A DNA stretch of 64,000 nucleotides from Hortaea werneckii (taxonomy: Eukaryota; Ascomycota; Dothideomycetes; Mycosphaerellales; Teratosphaeriaceae), in NCBI GenBank assembly GCA_037044905.1, contig JBAOKB010000123.1, positions 1 through 64,000 on the forward strand. The letters are read 5' to 3'. The translations under genes were made by a program, and so were the position numbers. Below are positions 28,994 to 40,321 of the stretch, piece by piece; within the stretch, counting starts at the first letter, position 1; every line of letters begins with the position of its first letter. The notes beneath the pieces were generated by a model, which did not search any database, was not told where the DNA came from, and saw only the letters and a list, made by a program, of their open reading frames with translations.

Positions 28994-31156
28994 TGGTGTG
29001 GCACAGCAGACAGTCGTTTACAAGCGTGGGAACAGGGTTGAGCGGTCGCCTCGTGATAAGCGTGGAAGGCGTTGGATCATGCGGAGTGCTGCAGCAGCAA
29101 CATAGCCATGGAACGAATTGCTTGTCGGTATGTGTGATGATCATCTCATCGGAGTCATGATGAGGACGGACTTGTGACGATGTTTCGGTTCGTGTACCGT
29201 TTTGCCGCATCTGGTAACCCGGAAGGAATGGAGGGGAATGGTACGGGGATTTCGCCATCGGCGGAGATCAGAAAGTAGCTTGCTGCGCGGAAAAGAAGAT
29301 GCAACAACCAATATACCTTACATACGCGATGGCTGGCCGACATGTCATACCGGGCTTTTGCAGGACGATTCCGATGTCTGACTAGTAGATGGACCTTCTC
29401 ACCAGTGTCCGAGCAGTGGAGTATACTACATGAGAAAGCGCGCCAGAAAACCATTGTTCGCCGAGCGAAACGGCCGTTGATCTTTATAGCACCGTCGCGA
29501 AACTGCTGAGCTCGTAAGACGGCCTTGTCCCGGGCCAAGCACGATTGGTGTATCTTCGATCTCGCTGCCCAGACACAAGGCCGCCCAGCCTTGTTTTGAA
29601 AAAGAGCAGCTGCGCGCAAGAGACCGAAGAGCTCGCGTGCTGAGCTTGCATACTTTTGCCAATCCCCCGTCCCAGGCGCTTTCTCAAGCCGCCACGCCCA
29701 CGATGAGCATTGGCGAAGACAAGTTTTCATCTTTTGGGGGAGGCTAGGAGCTCCCCTCCTGCCTCCCCGGGCATGTGTTCCTACGACTGTCTGCGATTCG
29801 GTGTGGTTATTATTACGTGCAGTGTACGGTCGGTGCATCCATCGTGCTCAATCGATGTCACTGCATGAGCCTCTCTGCTACATAGGCGAGACAGGTCGAT
29901 TTGTGGATAGAGAGCCTATGCCGTCATGATCGACCAGCCGCGGCCGGGGTGTATGTCATACAGTACATAGGGTGTCTACATAGGCTCGCGAGGCTCGAGA
30001 GAGGCGATGTAGCTACTGTACGAGTGTACCTAGATCGGGATAGAATTTGGGCATTTCCGGGGATGCATCACGATTGGTGAGAAGGGCGGGGAGGAGGGCA
30101 AGTCTGGAGCTTGCAATGATCATAGTGGGTGGTGGCAATGCCTCCGTCGTTCAGATTCCGTCACCATCGTCACGGCGTCGCCCCGCGGAAGCAACGGTGG
30201 ACAGGCTGGGGGCGGTGGGCAGTGGGCAGTGGGCAGTGCCCCCAGGGCCGCCTAGATAATGTCGCCGTGAAGCCCAGAGGCGTTGCCGTGGGACCCGCCC
30301 GTCGCGAAGGAGTATCGCCAAGGCCGAGCGCGGTCACAGCGCCAGTGCAGCGCCTTCGCCTTCGCAGCACGTGTCGGCCGATTGGCGCAATGGCTTGGCC
30401 TGAGCCGACCCACGTCAGGCTGCGTCAGCGAAACCAGACTCCCAAGCTTTTCGTCTCCACGGCGCCAATCTCTACTCCAATTGCTGTGCTGCTGTCAGCG
30501 ATAACATCTCTTGGCTACAGTCTCTGCTACCGGCGACCCTTCTGAGCCCGTCTGCTCTCTTGGCACCCTTCTCCAGATCCCTCCCTCCGCTTCGTCCCAC
30601 CGCCCTGGCATGGAGAGAGATCCCCGTCCGTCGGGCAACTACGCCGCGGGCATTCCAGCTTGCTCGCCAGGCGCTCATCACCCATCATCAGCAGCCACGA
30701 CCACGCACAGATTGCCTGATCAGGCTCGTCACAATCATCAAATGAAAAGTATCTACGTGAGCAACCTTAATCGGATCGTGCATGCGCCTGTGAATGAACG
30801 AATAGTCTCTAGCCAGAGCCTTTGTTCCCTACTACGCCACCCACGCTATCCATGACGGCGGATAAACTTTGCCTTGCCAAGCATACCATCAACTTCGTTT
30901 CTTGGTACCAAGACCTGGAGAGCCACCTTCTCTTGGGCCTGCAGCTCGCCTTCCCACCGCCAGAACTACTAAAGTCCAGAGCTTGCCCCACGTAGGTCAC
31001 GTTCTACAAACAGAGTGCTTGCCCGACGACAAGCTCGTTCTCTTTCACTCACTTCCACTCTCTTTCTCTATCACCTAACCCTCCCGCGGCTAACTGACCT
31101 ATTAATCCCCGCCTCACCTACGAATCCTAAGGTAGAAACTCGGCTATTTTGATAGC
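28994..31156. other. Long intergenic region, ENA promoter side
   Basis: About 2.2 kb. A minus-strand frame at 29155-29838 (227 codons) has a composition that looks random, and I do not call it. A GTGGGCA heptamer is repeated in tandem near 30214-30236. The last 850 bases contain seven GCCARG motifs (see separate entry) and a C/T-rich leader ending shortly before the ENA ATG. Confidence 0.55.
30317..30881 (+). promoter_or_regulatory. Cluster of seven PacC/Rim101 consensus hexamers
   Basis: GCCARG or its complement occurs at 30317-30322, 30394-30399, 30510-30515, 30559-30564, 30604-30609, 30666-30671 and 30876-30881, i.e. 276-840 bases upstream of the ENA ATPase ATG. GCCARG is the Aspergillus PacC consensus, and ENA genes are alkaline/PacC (Rim101)-responsive in several fungi. 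Chance would give roughly one or two in this length of GC-rich DNA. Binding is inferred, not shown. Confidence 0.5.
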
Positions 31157-34100
31157 ATGGGAAAGCAGCCCGAGGCCGGGCTGGAGAACCATGTCTCCGG
31201 CCAGTCCAACAAGCCTCTCACTGCGCCCGCTCACGCGCTGCCATGGACAACGGTAGCTGAGGAATTGAAGACCAACACCGACATTGGTCTTACCGGCAAC
31301 GAAACGAAGACCAGACTCGAAGAGTACGGGAAGAATGAGCTGGGCGAGACGGGGGGTGTCAACCCCGGCAAGATCTTGCTCCGGCAGATCGCCAATGCCA
31401 TGACGCTGGTGCTGATTATGGCCATGGCTGTTTCTTTTGGTATCAGGTCCTGGATTGAAGGTGGTGTCATTGCTGGTGTCATCGGTATCAACATTGTCGT
31501 TGGATTCGTACGTATACCAAGTCCAAGCCACCGGCAGCACTTACTAACTTTGTGGCCAGATTCAAGAATTCCAGGCCGAGAAGACTATGGACTCCTTGCG
31601 ATCGCTCTCTTCCCCGACAGCAAACGTCGTTCGCGATAAGCAGAACGTTCAAGTCTCCACTACAGAAGTCGTTCCGGGTGACATGGTCGAACTGAAGACT
31701 GGTGACACCATCCCCGCCGATGTCCGTCTCGTCGAGGCCGTCAACTTCGAAACTGACGAGGCCCTCCTCACTGGTGAATCGCTCCCGGTCCGCAAGGTCT
31801 CCGAAGACACATTCGACGCCGACACTGGTCCTGGTGACCGTCTCAACGTTGCCTACAGCTCGTCCACCGTCACCAAGGGTCGTGCCGTCGGTATCGTCTT
31901 CGCCACTGGAATGTTCACGGAAATTGGTACCATCGCTGCTGCGCTCAGAAAGAAGGACAGCAAGGTCCGCCCGGTCAAGCGCAAGCCCGACGGATCTGCG
32001 AAGCCGCATCGTTATCTGCAGGCTGGTACTCTCACTGTCACGGACGCGATCGGTACATTCTTGGGTGTCAACGTTGGTACGCCGCTGCAGAAGAAGCTCT
32101 CTCGACTTGCAGTGCTGCTCTTCTGGATTGCTGTCATCTGTGCCATCATCGTGTTGGCGGCCAACGAATTCCTTGACCGTCAGGAAGTCATTATCTACGC
32201 CGTCGCCACCGGTCTTTCCATGATTCCAGCTGCCCTTGTCGTCGTGTTGACAATCACGATGGCTGCGGGTACCAAGCGTATGGTCGAGCGTCACGTCATT
32301 GTGCGCAATCTTAAGAGTTTGGAAGCCCTTGGTGCTGTTACGGATATTTGCTCAGACAAGACCGGTACCCTCACCCAGGGTAAGATGGTGGCCAAGAAGG
32401 CATGGATTCCGGCAAAGGGTACATACACCATTGGCGAGACCAACGAGCCATTCAACCCGACCAAGGGTGCCGTTTCGCACACTGAGAAGGAGCCACGCAA
32501 CATGACGGAGGGCGAGGAAGAGAAGGAATCCGACTATGCGACTCTGCTCCATGACAATGAGGCTCTTTCGGACTACTTGAAGGTCGCTTCGCTCGCCAAC
32601 TTGGCTCACGTTCACCAAACCGATGAGGGCGAGTGGAACGCCCGTGGTGACCCGACTGAGATCGCCATTCAAGTCTTCTCCACTCGATTCCACGTCAACC
32701 GACGTGACTCCATCGCCGGTGACAACCCCAACTGGAAGCTCCTTGCTGAATTCCCCTTCGACTCCGACGTCAAGAAGATGAGTGTCATTTACAAGAACCC
32801 GCATGAGGACAAGATGTGGGCCTTCACCAAGGGTGCCGTCGAGCGTGTCATTACTAGCTGCTCGACCTACGTCAGCGACCCTGAGAAGGAGCCATCTGAG
32901 ATGACTGAAGACTACCAGAACCAGATCCTGGAGAACATGGAAGGTCTTGCTAAGCTTGGTCTGCGTGTGCTGGCTCTTGCCAGCCGTGAGTACAACGAGC
33001 CATATACCGAAGGTGAGGAGATCGACCGCAACAAGGTCGAGAACAACCTTGTGTTCCGTGGTCTGATCGGTCTTTACGACCCGCCGCGCCCTGAGTCCGC
33101 CCCCTCGGTCAAGTCTTGCCACGAAGCCGGTATCGAAGTCCACATGCTTACTGGTGACCACCCTGGCACTGCCCGCGCGATCGCCGGTCAGGTCGGTATC
33201 CTGCCGGCCAAGATGGGCGAGCTCAGCAAGCGTGTCGCCGATGCCATGGTCATGACTGCCGCCCAGTTCGACAAGCTCACCGATGACGAAATTGACGCCC
33301 TGCCTGTCCTTCCTCTGGTCATTGCTCGTTGCGCTCCCAACACCAAGGTGCGCATGATTGAAGCCCTGCACAGACGTGAACGCTTCTGCGCCATGACTGG
33401 TGACGGTGTCAACGACAGTCCCTCTCTGAAGCGTTCCGACGTCGGTATCGCCATGGGTCAAGCCGGTTCCGACGTCGCCAAGGACGCCTCCGACATTATC
33501 CTCACGGACGACAACTTCGCCAGTATCCTGGCCGCTATTGAGGAAGGTCGTCGTACTTTCGACAACATCCAGAAGTTCGTCCTGCACTTGCTCGCTCAGA
33601 ACATTGCCCAGGCTCTTACCCTGCTTGTCGGTCTCGCTTTCAAGGACGACCGCGGTATCTCCGTCTTCCCGCTCGCCCCTGTCGAGATTCTGTGGATTAT
33701 CATGATTACTTCCGGTATTCCCGACATGGGTCTCGGCTTTGAGGTCGCTGAGCCTAACGTGATGAAGCGTCCCCCTCAGAGCTTGAAGGCCGGTATCTTC
33801 ACCTGGCAGATCATGATCGACATGCTGGTCTACGGTGTTTGGACTGCGGCGCTGTGTCTGGCCGCCTTCGTGCTGGTGCTCTATGGGTTCGGCAGAGGCG
33901 CAAGCGATATTGGCGGCAACTGCAACGAGTCCCTGGATGGCTGCGAGGTCGTCTTCCGTGCGCGTGCTACCTGCTTCGCTACGTTGACCTGGTTCTCGCT
34001 CTTCCTGGCCTGGGAGGTCATCGATATGCGCCGGTCTTTCTTCCGCATGCAACCCGACTCCAAGAAGTACTTCACCCAGTGGTTCTGGGACATCTGGCGC

Positions 34101-34574
34101 AGTAAGTCTTTCCCCTCCCCCTTGTCGTCACCGACATCACTCCCTCCCTCTCCAGACGCTTGGGACTAACAAATCTTTCTCTCCAGACAAGTTCCTGTTC
34201 TCGGCCGTTATCTTCGGTCTCGTGATGATGTTCCCGCTGCTCTACATCCCCGTTATCAACGACTACGTCTTCAAGCACACCGGTATCAGCTGGGAATGGG
34301 CCATCGTCTTCATCGAAGCCTTCCTCTGGTTCTGTGGCGCTGAGGTATGTCCTTTCTTTTATCTTGCCCCCTTCTCCTTCTCCAATAGTAACGGTTTCAC
34401 TGACGTGTTTTCAATCAACAGTTCTACAAGTGGATCAAGCGTATCGTCCTCCACCGCCAGGCCATGAAGGCCGGGACCGAGGGTTTCGAAGACCTCGAGG
34501 ATCGCGTCTTCTCCCGCTACTACACCGACTCGTCCAGCGACGTCGCCAACGAGAAGCAGAACGAGAAGGTCTGA
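31157..34574 (+). CDS. ENA1: ENA-type (P-type IID) sodium/potassium-exporting ATPase
   Basis: Four exons: 31157-31507, 31560-34101, 34187-34344 and 34422-34574; 1067 aa. The introns are 52, 85 and 77 nt; the first has a perfect TACTAAC branch site. The N-terminal cation-ATPase domain (about 22-95) has HALPWTTVAEELKT. The actuator loop has TGES (188-191), M4 has SMIPAALVVVLTITM (the IP-L type of fungal Na+ pumps, not the PMA proton-pump type), the phosphorylation site DKTGTLT has D383, and the hinge TGDGVND lies at 730-736. About ten membrane segments are seen. ENA pumps export Na+ or K+ at the plasma membrane at alkaline pH or high salt. Start MGKQPEAG is the first ATG. Upstream lies a cluster of PacC-type motifs. 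Confidence 0.95.
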
Positions 34575-35368
34575 GCTCGGATCCCGCCGCTGGGATAGGG
34601 ATTTTCCCATTGCGCGTGTGCGAGAAAAAGAAACTTACCCCCTATACATATTCACACAGAGAGAGAATGGAGGAAAGGGAAACCTCTTCACACAATCAAA
34701 GGTGTTCATATCATTGGGAAGAGGGGGGATTTACTTGTAACTTTTTTTCCTTTTTGAACCTCTTTTCCTCCCTGGATAGATGATGTCTATAATGAAGCGT
34801 ACGAGCACGCGAGAAAATACAAAACAAAGATTATAACTACAACTGGTTTCGACTCCTCTCTCTTTCTCTTTTTAGTCTTTTCAATTCTTTTTTTTTAATT
34901 TTATTTTTTGGCCACTGTGCTTGCGTCGCTCTCACTTTGAGTATCCCACACTGCTTCTGACCGCCCCGGCCCTGCTCCCTTCCCTACTACTTTCCACGAA
35001 TCTGAAGGACGATGGGGGGGTGCATGAGGAGACGAGTGAAAAGAACAGAAGGGTAAAATCGTACGAAAGGTCCAGGACACTCGCGGTTAGCTAGTTAGCA
35101 GAAAAGGCGTGCGACCGCCGCGGCCGCCGCGGGCCTTGTTCGAGAGTCAAATGTAAAGAAAACAAAGTTTTAAAAGAAAGGAAAGGAAAATTGACGTCGC
35201 ATACAATGTTGCGCTTTGTGACCACCCGCTCCACATACATACAAGGTCTTTGAATAACGCCTTTTCTTCGCCAATATTCGCTATGCTGTGCTTTTGGATG
35301 TCGTTGTTGTTGTTGTTGTTGTTGAGGAGGAGGTGGTGGCGGTGCTTGTAGTAGCATTGGTAGTATTG

Positions 35369-35427
<59 letters not shown>

Positions 35428-35521
35428 CGTTGTTGTTGTTGGATCGGGGTATCATGCACTTGTTTCATAATCCACCACAATTCCTTTCCTCCTCTTCCCC
35501 TTCCTTCTCTCCTCCCATGCT
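34575..35521. other. Intergenic region between convergent genes, triplet repeats
   Basis: About 950 bases between ENA and RLP24 stops. It contains T/A-rich stretches near 34740-34910 and the GTT and AGT repeats described separately, which fall in the presumed RLP24 3' UTR. The long Y-, V- or L-rich frames over the repeats are artefacts. Confidence 0.7.
35303..35441. repeat. GTT and AGT trinucleotide microsatellites
   Basis: (GTT)7 at 35303-35324, then an interrupted stretch, then 19 perfect AGT units at 35371-35427, then (GTT)4 up to about 35441. It lies 80-220 bases downstream of the RLP24 stop on that gene's strand, so it would be transcribed as AAC and ACT repeats. Confidence 0.93.
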
Positions 35522-36218
35522 CTACCCATCGACATCCATCCCATCCTCGTCCTCTGCGCCCTGGCCCCTCACCAACTTTTGTTTCTTCTTCCCGCCCTTG
35601 ACGGCCTTCTGCTTCTTCGCCTCCACCTTCGCCTCCTGCTCCAACTCCTCCGGGTCCAACTCCTCCTCGTCCTCCTCCATCTCCTCCACTTCTTCCTTCT
35701 CTGCCTCCGGCTCCGCCTCCAGCACCTTCTCCACCTGATCCCGGTACTGCGGCGGCAGCAGATGCTGGTTCTCCTCGACCAGCTTGCGGTCGGCCTCGAG
35801 CTGCTTGGCCCGGTTGCCCTTCATGCGGTTCTTGTAGAACTGCTTCTCGCGACGGGCACGGATCTCGCCGACGCGCTGCATCGCCTTCAGCGTTGTCGCC
35901 ACCAACTCGCGGTTGTAGCGCACGGGCACGTTGCGGCGCTGGGCGAACTGTAGCGTGCTGTCCACCGTCATCTCCTTGCCGTGGGCGCGGCGGAAGGATT
36001 TCGTCCAGGCCAGCTTGCGCGGGTTGCGCTTCATTTTGAACTGCAGAGAAACTGGTTAGCATGTTGGGGAATTCGTACGTCGAGAGTATTGTGGTACGCA
36101 CGTTTTTATGGCATTTGCTCCGGCAGAAGCGGAAGACTTTGGCGTCGTTGCGCACAAAGGTGATGCCCTTGGATGGGTAGCATGGCTGCGAGCAGAAATA
36201 GCACGTCTCGATCCTCAT
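35522..36218 (-). CDS. RLP24: Ribosome biogenesis protein Rlp24
   Basis: Two exons, 36218-36102 and 36040-35522, encode 211 aa. The 61-nt intron has a GTGCGT donor and CTGCAG acceptor. The L24e-like N-terminus MRIETCYFCSQPCYPSKG carries the zinc-ribbon cysteines C6, C9, C32 and C36. The middle (about 40-120) is the conserved KMKRNPRKLAWTKSFRRAHGK region. The last 60 residues are strongly acidic, then basic, as in yeast Rlp24, where the C-terminus recruits and stimulates the AAA-ATPase Drg1. Rlp24 holds the place of Rpl24 in pre-60S particles and is released in the cytoplasm. The exon 1 break directly after the zinc ribbon makes the model convincing. Confidence 0.94.
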
Positions 36219-36744
36219 CTTGAGTACCTAAGTAGGTATTCCCTCCGGGCGCGCTTCTCCTCCTGGACGCCCTATCTTCTTCCACCCAACAACGGCGTCG
36301 AAAGGGTGTCCAAATACCTAAAGGTAGATCAGTTGGAACTTTGGATTCTCTCTACTTTTCCCTCAAATCTTAGCGCTCGGGGATACCCGTACATCCTTTA
36401 TCGATAACGGCTTGGAAATCTCCAAATCCTCCATGAGGTGATGATCAATCATCAATCAATTCAGCTGAGAGTCATTGACCGCCTTCACCAATGGTTGCGA
36501 GGTAGCCATGGCACCATCCACGCCCTATTCATGACGACGACGGTTCTAGTAGAAACAGAGACTAGAGATTGGAAATCTACTTGCATATCTCTTATTCTTA
36601 TTCACTATATTATCTTCCAGCGGAGCGAGCATTCACTTCGCATCACCCATCCCATCCTTGTCATTGATTGAAAACCGCAGCACATCCATCTTCAACTCCT
36701 TGCAAATCCACCATCAACTGTAGTCACATAGAAGATAGAAGGAG
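36219..36744. other. Divergent promoter region (RLP24 / MFS transporter)
   Basis: About 525 bases between head-to-head genes; no further feature seen. Confidence 0.6.
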
Positions 36745-38347
36745 ATGATTGATGAAGAGCAGCCATTGCTGCGACCGGATAGAGCCCCCCAATCAATATC
36801 CCACCATGCCGCCCCATACCCCGATGCAGACTTTGACCCGGATGGCGACCAAGACGATCCGCGCCAATGGCCAATGGCCTACCGATGGGGACTAGTCAGC
36901 CTGCTTGCCTTGATGGCCTTCACCGTGTACGCCACCATTGCCCCCCCACCATCCTCGTTCTCGCTCATTATGCTCACAATACCTCAGCACCTTCACCTGC
37001 ATCTCCGTCGTCCCCGTCGCCGGCCCCATCATCGCCGACCTCTCCCCGGACCACCCCGCCTCCAAATCCGCCTCCGTCCTGCTTGTTACCATCTGGGAGC
37101 TCGGCGAGGCCGCTGGTCCCTTATTCATCGCCCCCTTGTCCGAAGTCTACGGCCGCTATCCCGTCTTCAACGCGGCCAACACGCTCTTCATCCTCGGCGT
37201 GCTCCTTGCCACACTGAGCCAGACCCCGGGAATGTTAGTCTGCGCGAGATTCCTCACCGGGTGCGCCGTCGCGAGCAATGTATTGAATCCGAGTGTCATT
37301 GGAGACATCTTCCCCCCGGAATCCAGAGGCTCCGCTGTTAGTCTGGTGATGTTAGCACCTCTGATCGGTGGCGCGGTGGGACCCGCCATCGCAGGTGCTA
37401 TCGCGCAGAGTTCGGGCTGGAGGCAGATCATGTGCATGTCCTTAGCGCTGGCCGTCTTCTGCGAGATCCTCTTCCTCACCTGCTTCCGCGAGACATACAA
37501 GCCCGTGATCCTCCGACGTCGGCAGAACATCCACAACCGCCACGCCACCTCCTCCGCTAATGAACAGCTGGAAACCACGCCCGCAGAAGCAAGCGAAAAG
37601 GCAACCGAACCCCACGCCCTCCGCACCGCCATCGTGCGGCCCCTCAAAGTCTTCACGGGCTCCTTCGTCCTGCAGATCCTCTCCCTCTACGGCGCCGTCG
37701 TCTTCTCCCTCTTCTACATCATGAGCACCACGCTCCCAGAGATCCTGCGTGAACAATACCACCTGTCCCCGACCCTCGTCGGCTCCTCCCTCATCAGCTT
37801 CAGCATCGGCTCCCTCCTCGGCGTCCTCACCTGCAACCTCCTGCTCGACCGCATCTACCTCCGCCTCCAAACCACCAATCCCGTCCCCAAACCCGAGAAC
37901 AAGCTCCCGCTCGTCCTGATCTCCGCCCTCCTCCTCCCCGTCTCTGTCCTCTGGTACGGCTCCGTCGCCGTCCCTTCCCACCAGTCGGCCACCACCCAAA
38001 CCCCGCTCCCCCTCCTCCTCGCCGTCATCCTCATGGGCTTCAGCCTCCTCACCACCATCGTCCCGCTCATGTCCTACGTCGTCGACGCCTTCGCGACCTA
38101 CTCCGCCAGCGCGACGACCAGCGTGCTGATCCTGCGCTGTCTGATGGGCACCTTCCTGCCGCTTACCACGGGTCCCCTGACGGACTCGTTAGGGTATCTG
38201 GGGGGTTTTGGGGTTATTGCCGCCGTGTGTGCGGTTTTGGCTCCTGTGCCGGCATTAGTGTTTTGGTTTGGGGAGCGTTGGAGAGGGGGGTGTAGGTTTA
38301 CGAGGAGGGGAGGGGATGAAGACGGGGAGGATGGGGTAGGGGGTTAG
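36745..38347 (+). CDS. MFS transporter, DHA1 family
   Basis: Two exons, 36745-36926 and 36988-38347, encode 513 aa. The 61-nt intron (donor GTACGC, acceptor CTCAG) is needed to join the two frames and falls inside the first membrane segment, giving LLALMAFTVTFTCISVVPVAG. Twelve hydrophobic segments are visible. The loop after TM2 has APLSEVYGRYPVF (MFS motif A-like), followed by RFLTGCAVASNVLNPSVIGDIFPPESRGSA, split here by its natural helix boundary, typical of fungal 12-TM drug:H+ antiporters. The substrate is unknown. The N-terminal tail has EEQPLL (residues 4-9), an acidic dileucine signal of the kind used for AP-3 vacuolar sorting. No biosynthetic genes adjoin it, so general efflux or vacuolar storage is more likely than a pathway-specific role. 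Confidence 0.88.
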
Positions 38348-38698
38348 GAAGGGTTGTTTTTTTTTTTTTTTTTTTTCTGATTTTCCTCTGTTCGTTCGTT
38401 CGTTTTTTTTTTTTTTTTTTTTTTTTTTGGTTTTTCTGTTAAATCACCTCTCGGTGTAGAGGTATAGAGGCGGATGGAGGGGAGATAATCATGATAGAAG
38501 TATACATCTAGATGCCTTCGACTTCTATATCTGCTCATTTACCATTTTTCCCTCTGGTTCTTGGTTGTTTTTTTTTTTTTTTTTTTTTTGGTCTCTTCCC
38601 TCTCTTCTCAATTTTGGACATTCCATGTGAGGCAAAAGGCGGTTTTCTCTGCTTACCTTTCATGGGCACCACTTTACGCCGCTTTCATCAATAGAAGA

Positions 38699-38737
<39 letters not shown>

Positions 38738-39467
38738 CGGTGTCCGTTGAGCAGTATACTCGCAAGCTTCCTTCCTTCCTTTCTGTCTCTTCTTCTTTCT
38801 TTTTACCTTTCTTTTTTTCTTTTTCATGTGTTCTCTCCTTTGGGTGGTAGAACGGTGCTACTAAGGAAGAAAGACGAGAGGGGAAAAGGGTTACTAGCGG
38901 GCCTGCTGCTTTCTTGGACTTCCTTCAGACTTCCTGCTTGACAAGGTTCATGTACGCCAGAGTAGTATCCGTGGTTCGGCGCTCTTTTTGGAACAAAGAA
39001 CAAGCTCTACAGGTTTTCTGTCTAGGAACTTGTGCTATGGCGCCGCACTACCATTGCCTTCGCACTAGGAAGTTCCGTTGCACAAGAGTTACTCCCTTTG
39101 AGATTGGGCTGTGTCAAGTGACAGGGTACTCTGTGCTACGTTCTCGAACCCTTTGTTGTGTCGAAGTAGGGATGCTCGTTCCGTAGAGGCGGTGAATTTA
39201 CGCTACGCTTGCAAGACCTCTGAAAGCGCAAAAGTTGCTGGGTGTGGTGCTACGCAGTGGCTTCGCCGCTGAACAAAGACCATGAGCTGAAGGGACGATG
39301 GGAGGGTCGCGTTGAGCTTCTTCTTAGATGAGGGCATGGAGTTGATATTTATATCAAAGCCTCCTTATCCTTCTAGAAGACAGAGTCTCCTCGCAGACCA
39401 AGCTGCAAAGCACATAGTCTTTCCCACACCTAATCCGCGGTTCCCCGTCAGCTCTCCCTCAGACGCC
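38348..39467. other. Intergenic region rich in homopolymers
   Basis: About 1.1 kb between two plus-strand genes. The first 400 bases hold three poly-T runs and a poly-G run. The rest (38740-39467) contains short frames without recognisable content. Confidence 0.65.
38357..38736. repeat. Cluster of homopolymer tracts, T20, T26, T22 and G36
   Basis: Uninterrupted runs: T at 38357-38376, T at 38403-38428, T at 38568-38589 and G at 38701-38736. The G run is exceptionally long; it could form G-quadruplexes or be a sequencing or assembly artefact. Confidence 0.9.
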
Positions 39468-40321
39468 ATGCACCTCCTCGCTGAAAGCACCATTCGTTCC
39501 CTCCTCCTCCTATCCACCTCTCTGGCTCTGGCCGCTCCATCCGCTTCCTCCTCGGCAGCAGCAGCAGCTTCAACAACTCCCTTCCCACCAACTCTCCAGC
39601 GGACGTGTGGTCCGAACAAACTAAGCGTCTGCTGCGTGGTGTCGTCCAACTCCACTACAACAGCAACAACAGAAACAAAGACAAGTCTTTCCAGCCCAGT
39701 CCGCGGACAGAATGATGATGATGACACTGATGATGACGGTGCAAGGGAAGAAGAAGGGCCAGGGAGGAATGAGACGACTTTCGATGTTACGCCACTGACG
39801 GTGCATTCGTGTCGGTTGAAGGAAGGTCAGTACTTTTCGGTTTTCTTTCCTTTCCTTTTTTGCCTTTGCTTCCAATGACTTTCAACGAGTGGGTGAATGA
39901 GTGGTTACAAAGATAATCTTCACCCATCTCCTTCCTTTCCCTTGCCCGAGGAGAGAAAAATGGCAAAAAGAAAGGAAACAAAACCAGAAGCGACATATCT
40001 AAAATCCAATGGGAAGCGAGTCGTACAGCAAAGAAAAAGTTACTTTTCTATTACTCGCTGAAAGAATTCGGTTCCGTTGACTAATGCGATCTAATATAGC
40101 CGGAGTCGACTGTGATGACCTTGCCACCGCGGCTTGTTGTCGTGTTATCCATGTGGTAAGTACTTCACATCCTACCTCCCTTTTATCCCACCCCTGCTGG
40201 AGGGAGTTGTACATTTCGTCTGGCTTTGATGGCATCACGGACTGAAATATCCTTTTAGCCCGTCGGTCCCCCCGAGTTCAAGGACTGTACGGCTGTCAAT
40301 GGCACTACGAGCGGGAATTGA
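39468..40321 (+). CDS. Hydrophobin-like secreted protein with eight cysteines
   Basis: Three exons: 39468-39825, 40100-40155 and 40259-40321; 158 aa. The introns (274 and 103 nt) have GTCAGT/GTAAGT donors and ATAG/TTAG acceptors; the first is unusually long for this window. A signal peptide (MHLLAESTIRSLLLLSTSLALAA) is followed by a Ser/Ala-rich stretch. The eight cysteines fall in hydrophobin order C-CC-C-C-CC-C with spacings 7, 58, 8, 7 and 14. The end reads GVDCDDLATAACCRVIHV and VGPPEFKDC. The C3-C4 loop of 58 residues is far longer than the usual class I range, Thr-rich then strongly acidic (DDDDTDDD), which is odd for an amphipathic surface protein. It could be a divergent class I-like hydrophobin or an unrelated eight-cysteine secreted family. 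Confidence 0.66.

Noticed and set aside
29155..29838. 227-codon minus-strand frame in the 2.2-kb gap before ENA
   Set aside because: It has an ATG, but the composition (many W, C, H, R) looks random; no domain, membrane span pattern or splice partner.
32352..34052. 566-codon open frame antisense to the ENA ATPase
   Set aside because: It is an antisense shadow of a strongly codon-biased gene; its product is D/V/L/H-rich without domains, while the plus strand has a full P-type ATPase.
35147..35470. Frames rich in Tyr, Val or Leu over the triplet repeats
   Set aside because: Products of AGT/GTT microsatellites, downstream of the RLP24 stop.
36745..37341. Apparent frameshift splitting the MFS transporter
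   Set aside because: A 61-nt intron (36927-36987) with GT and AG borders joins the two frames and restores the first membrane helix.
37442..37999. 185-codon frame antisense to the MFS transporter
   Set aside because: G/E/D-rich shadow of C/T-rich sense codons.
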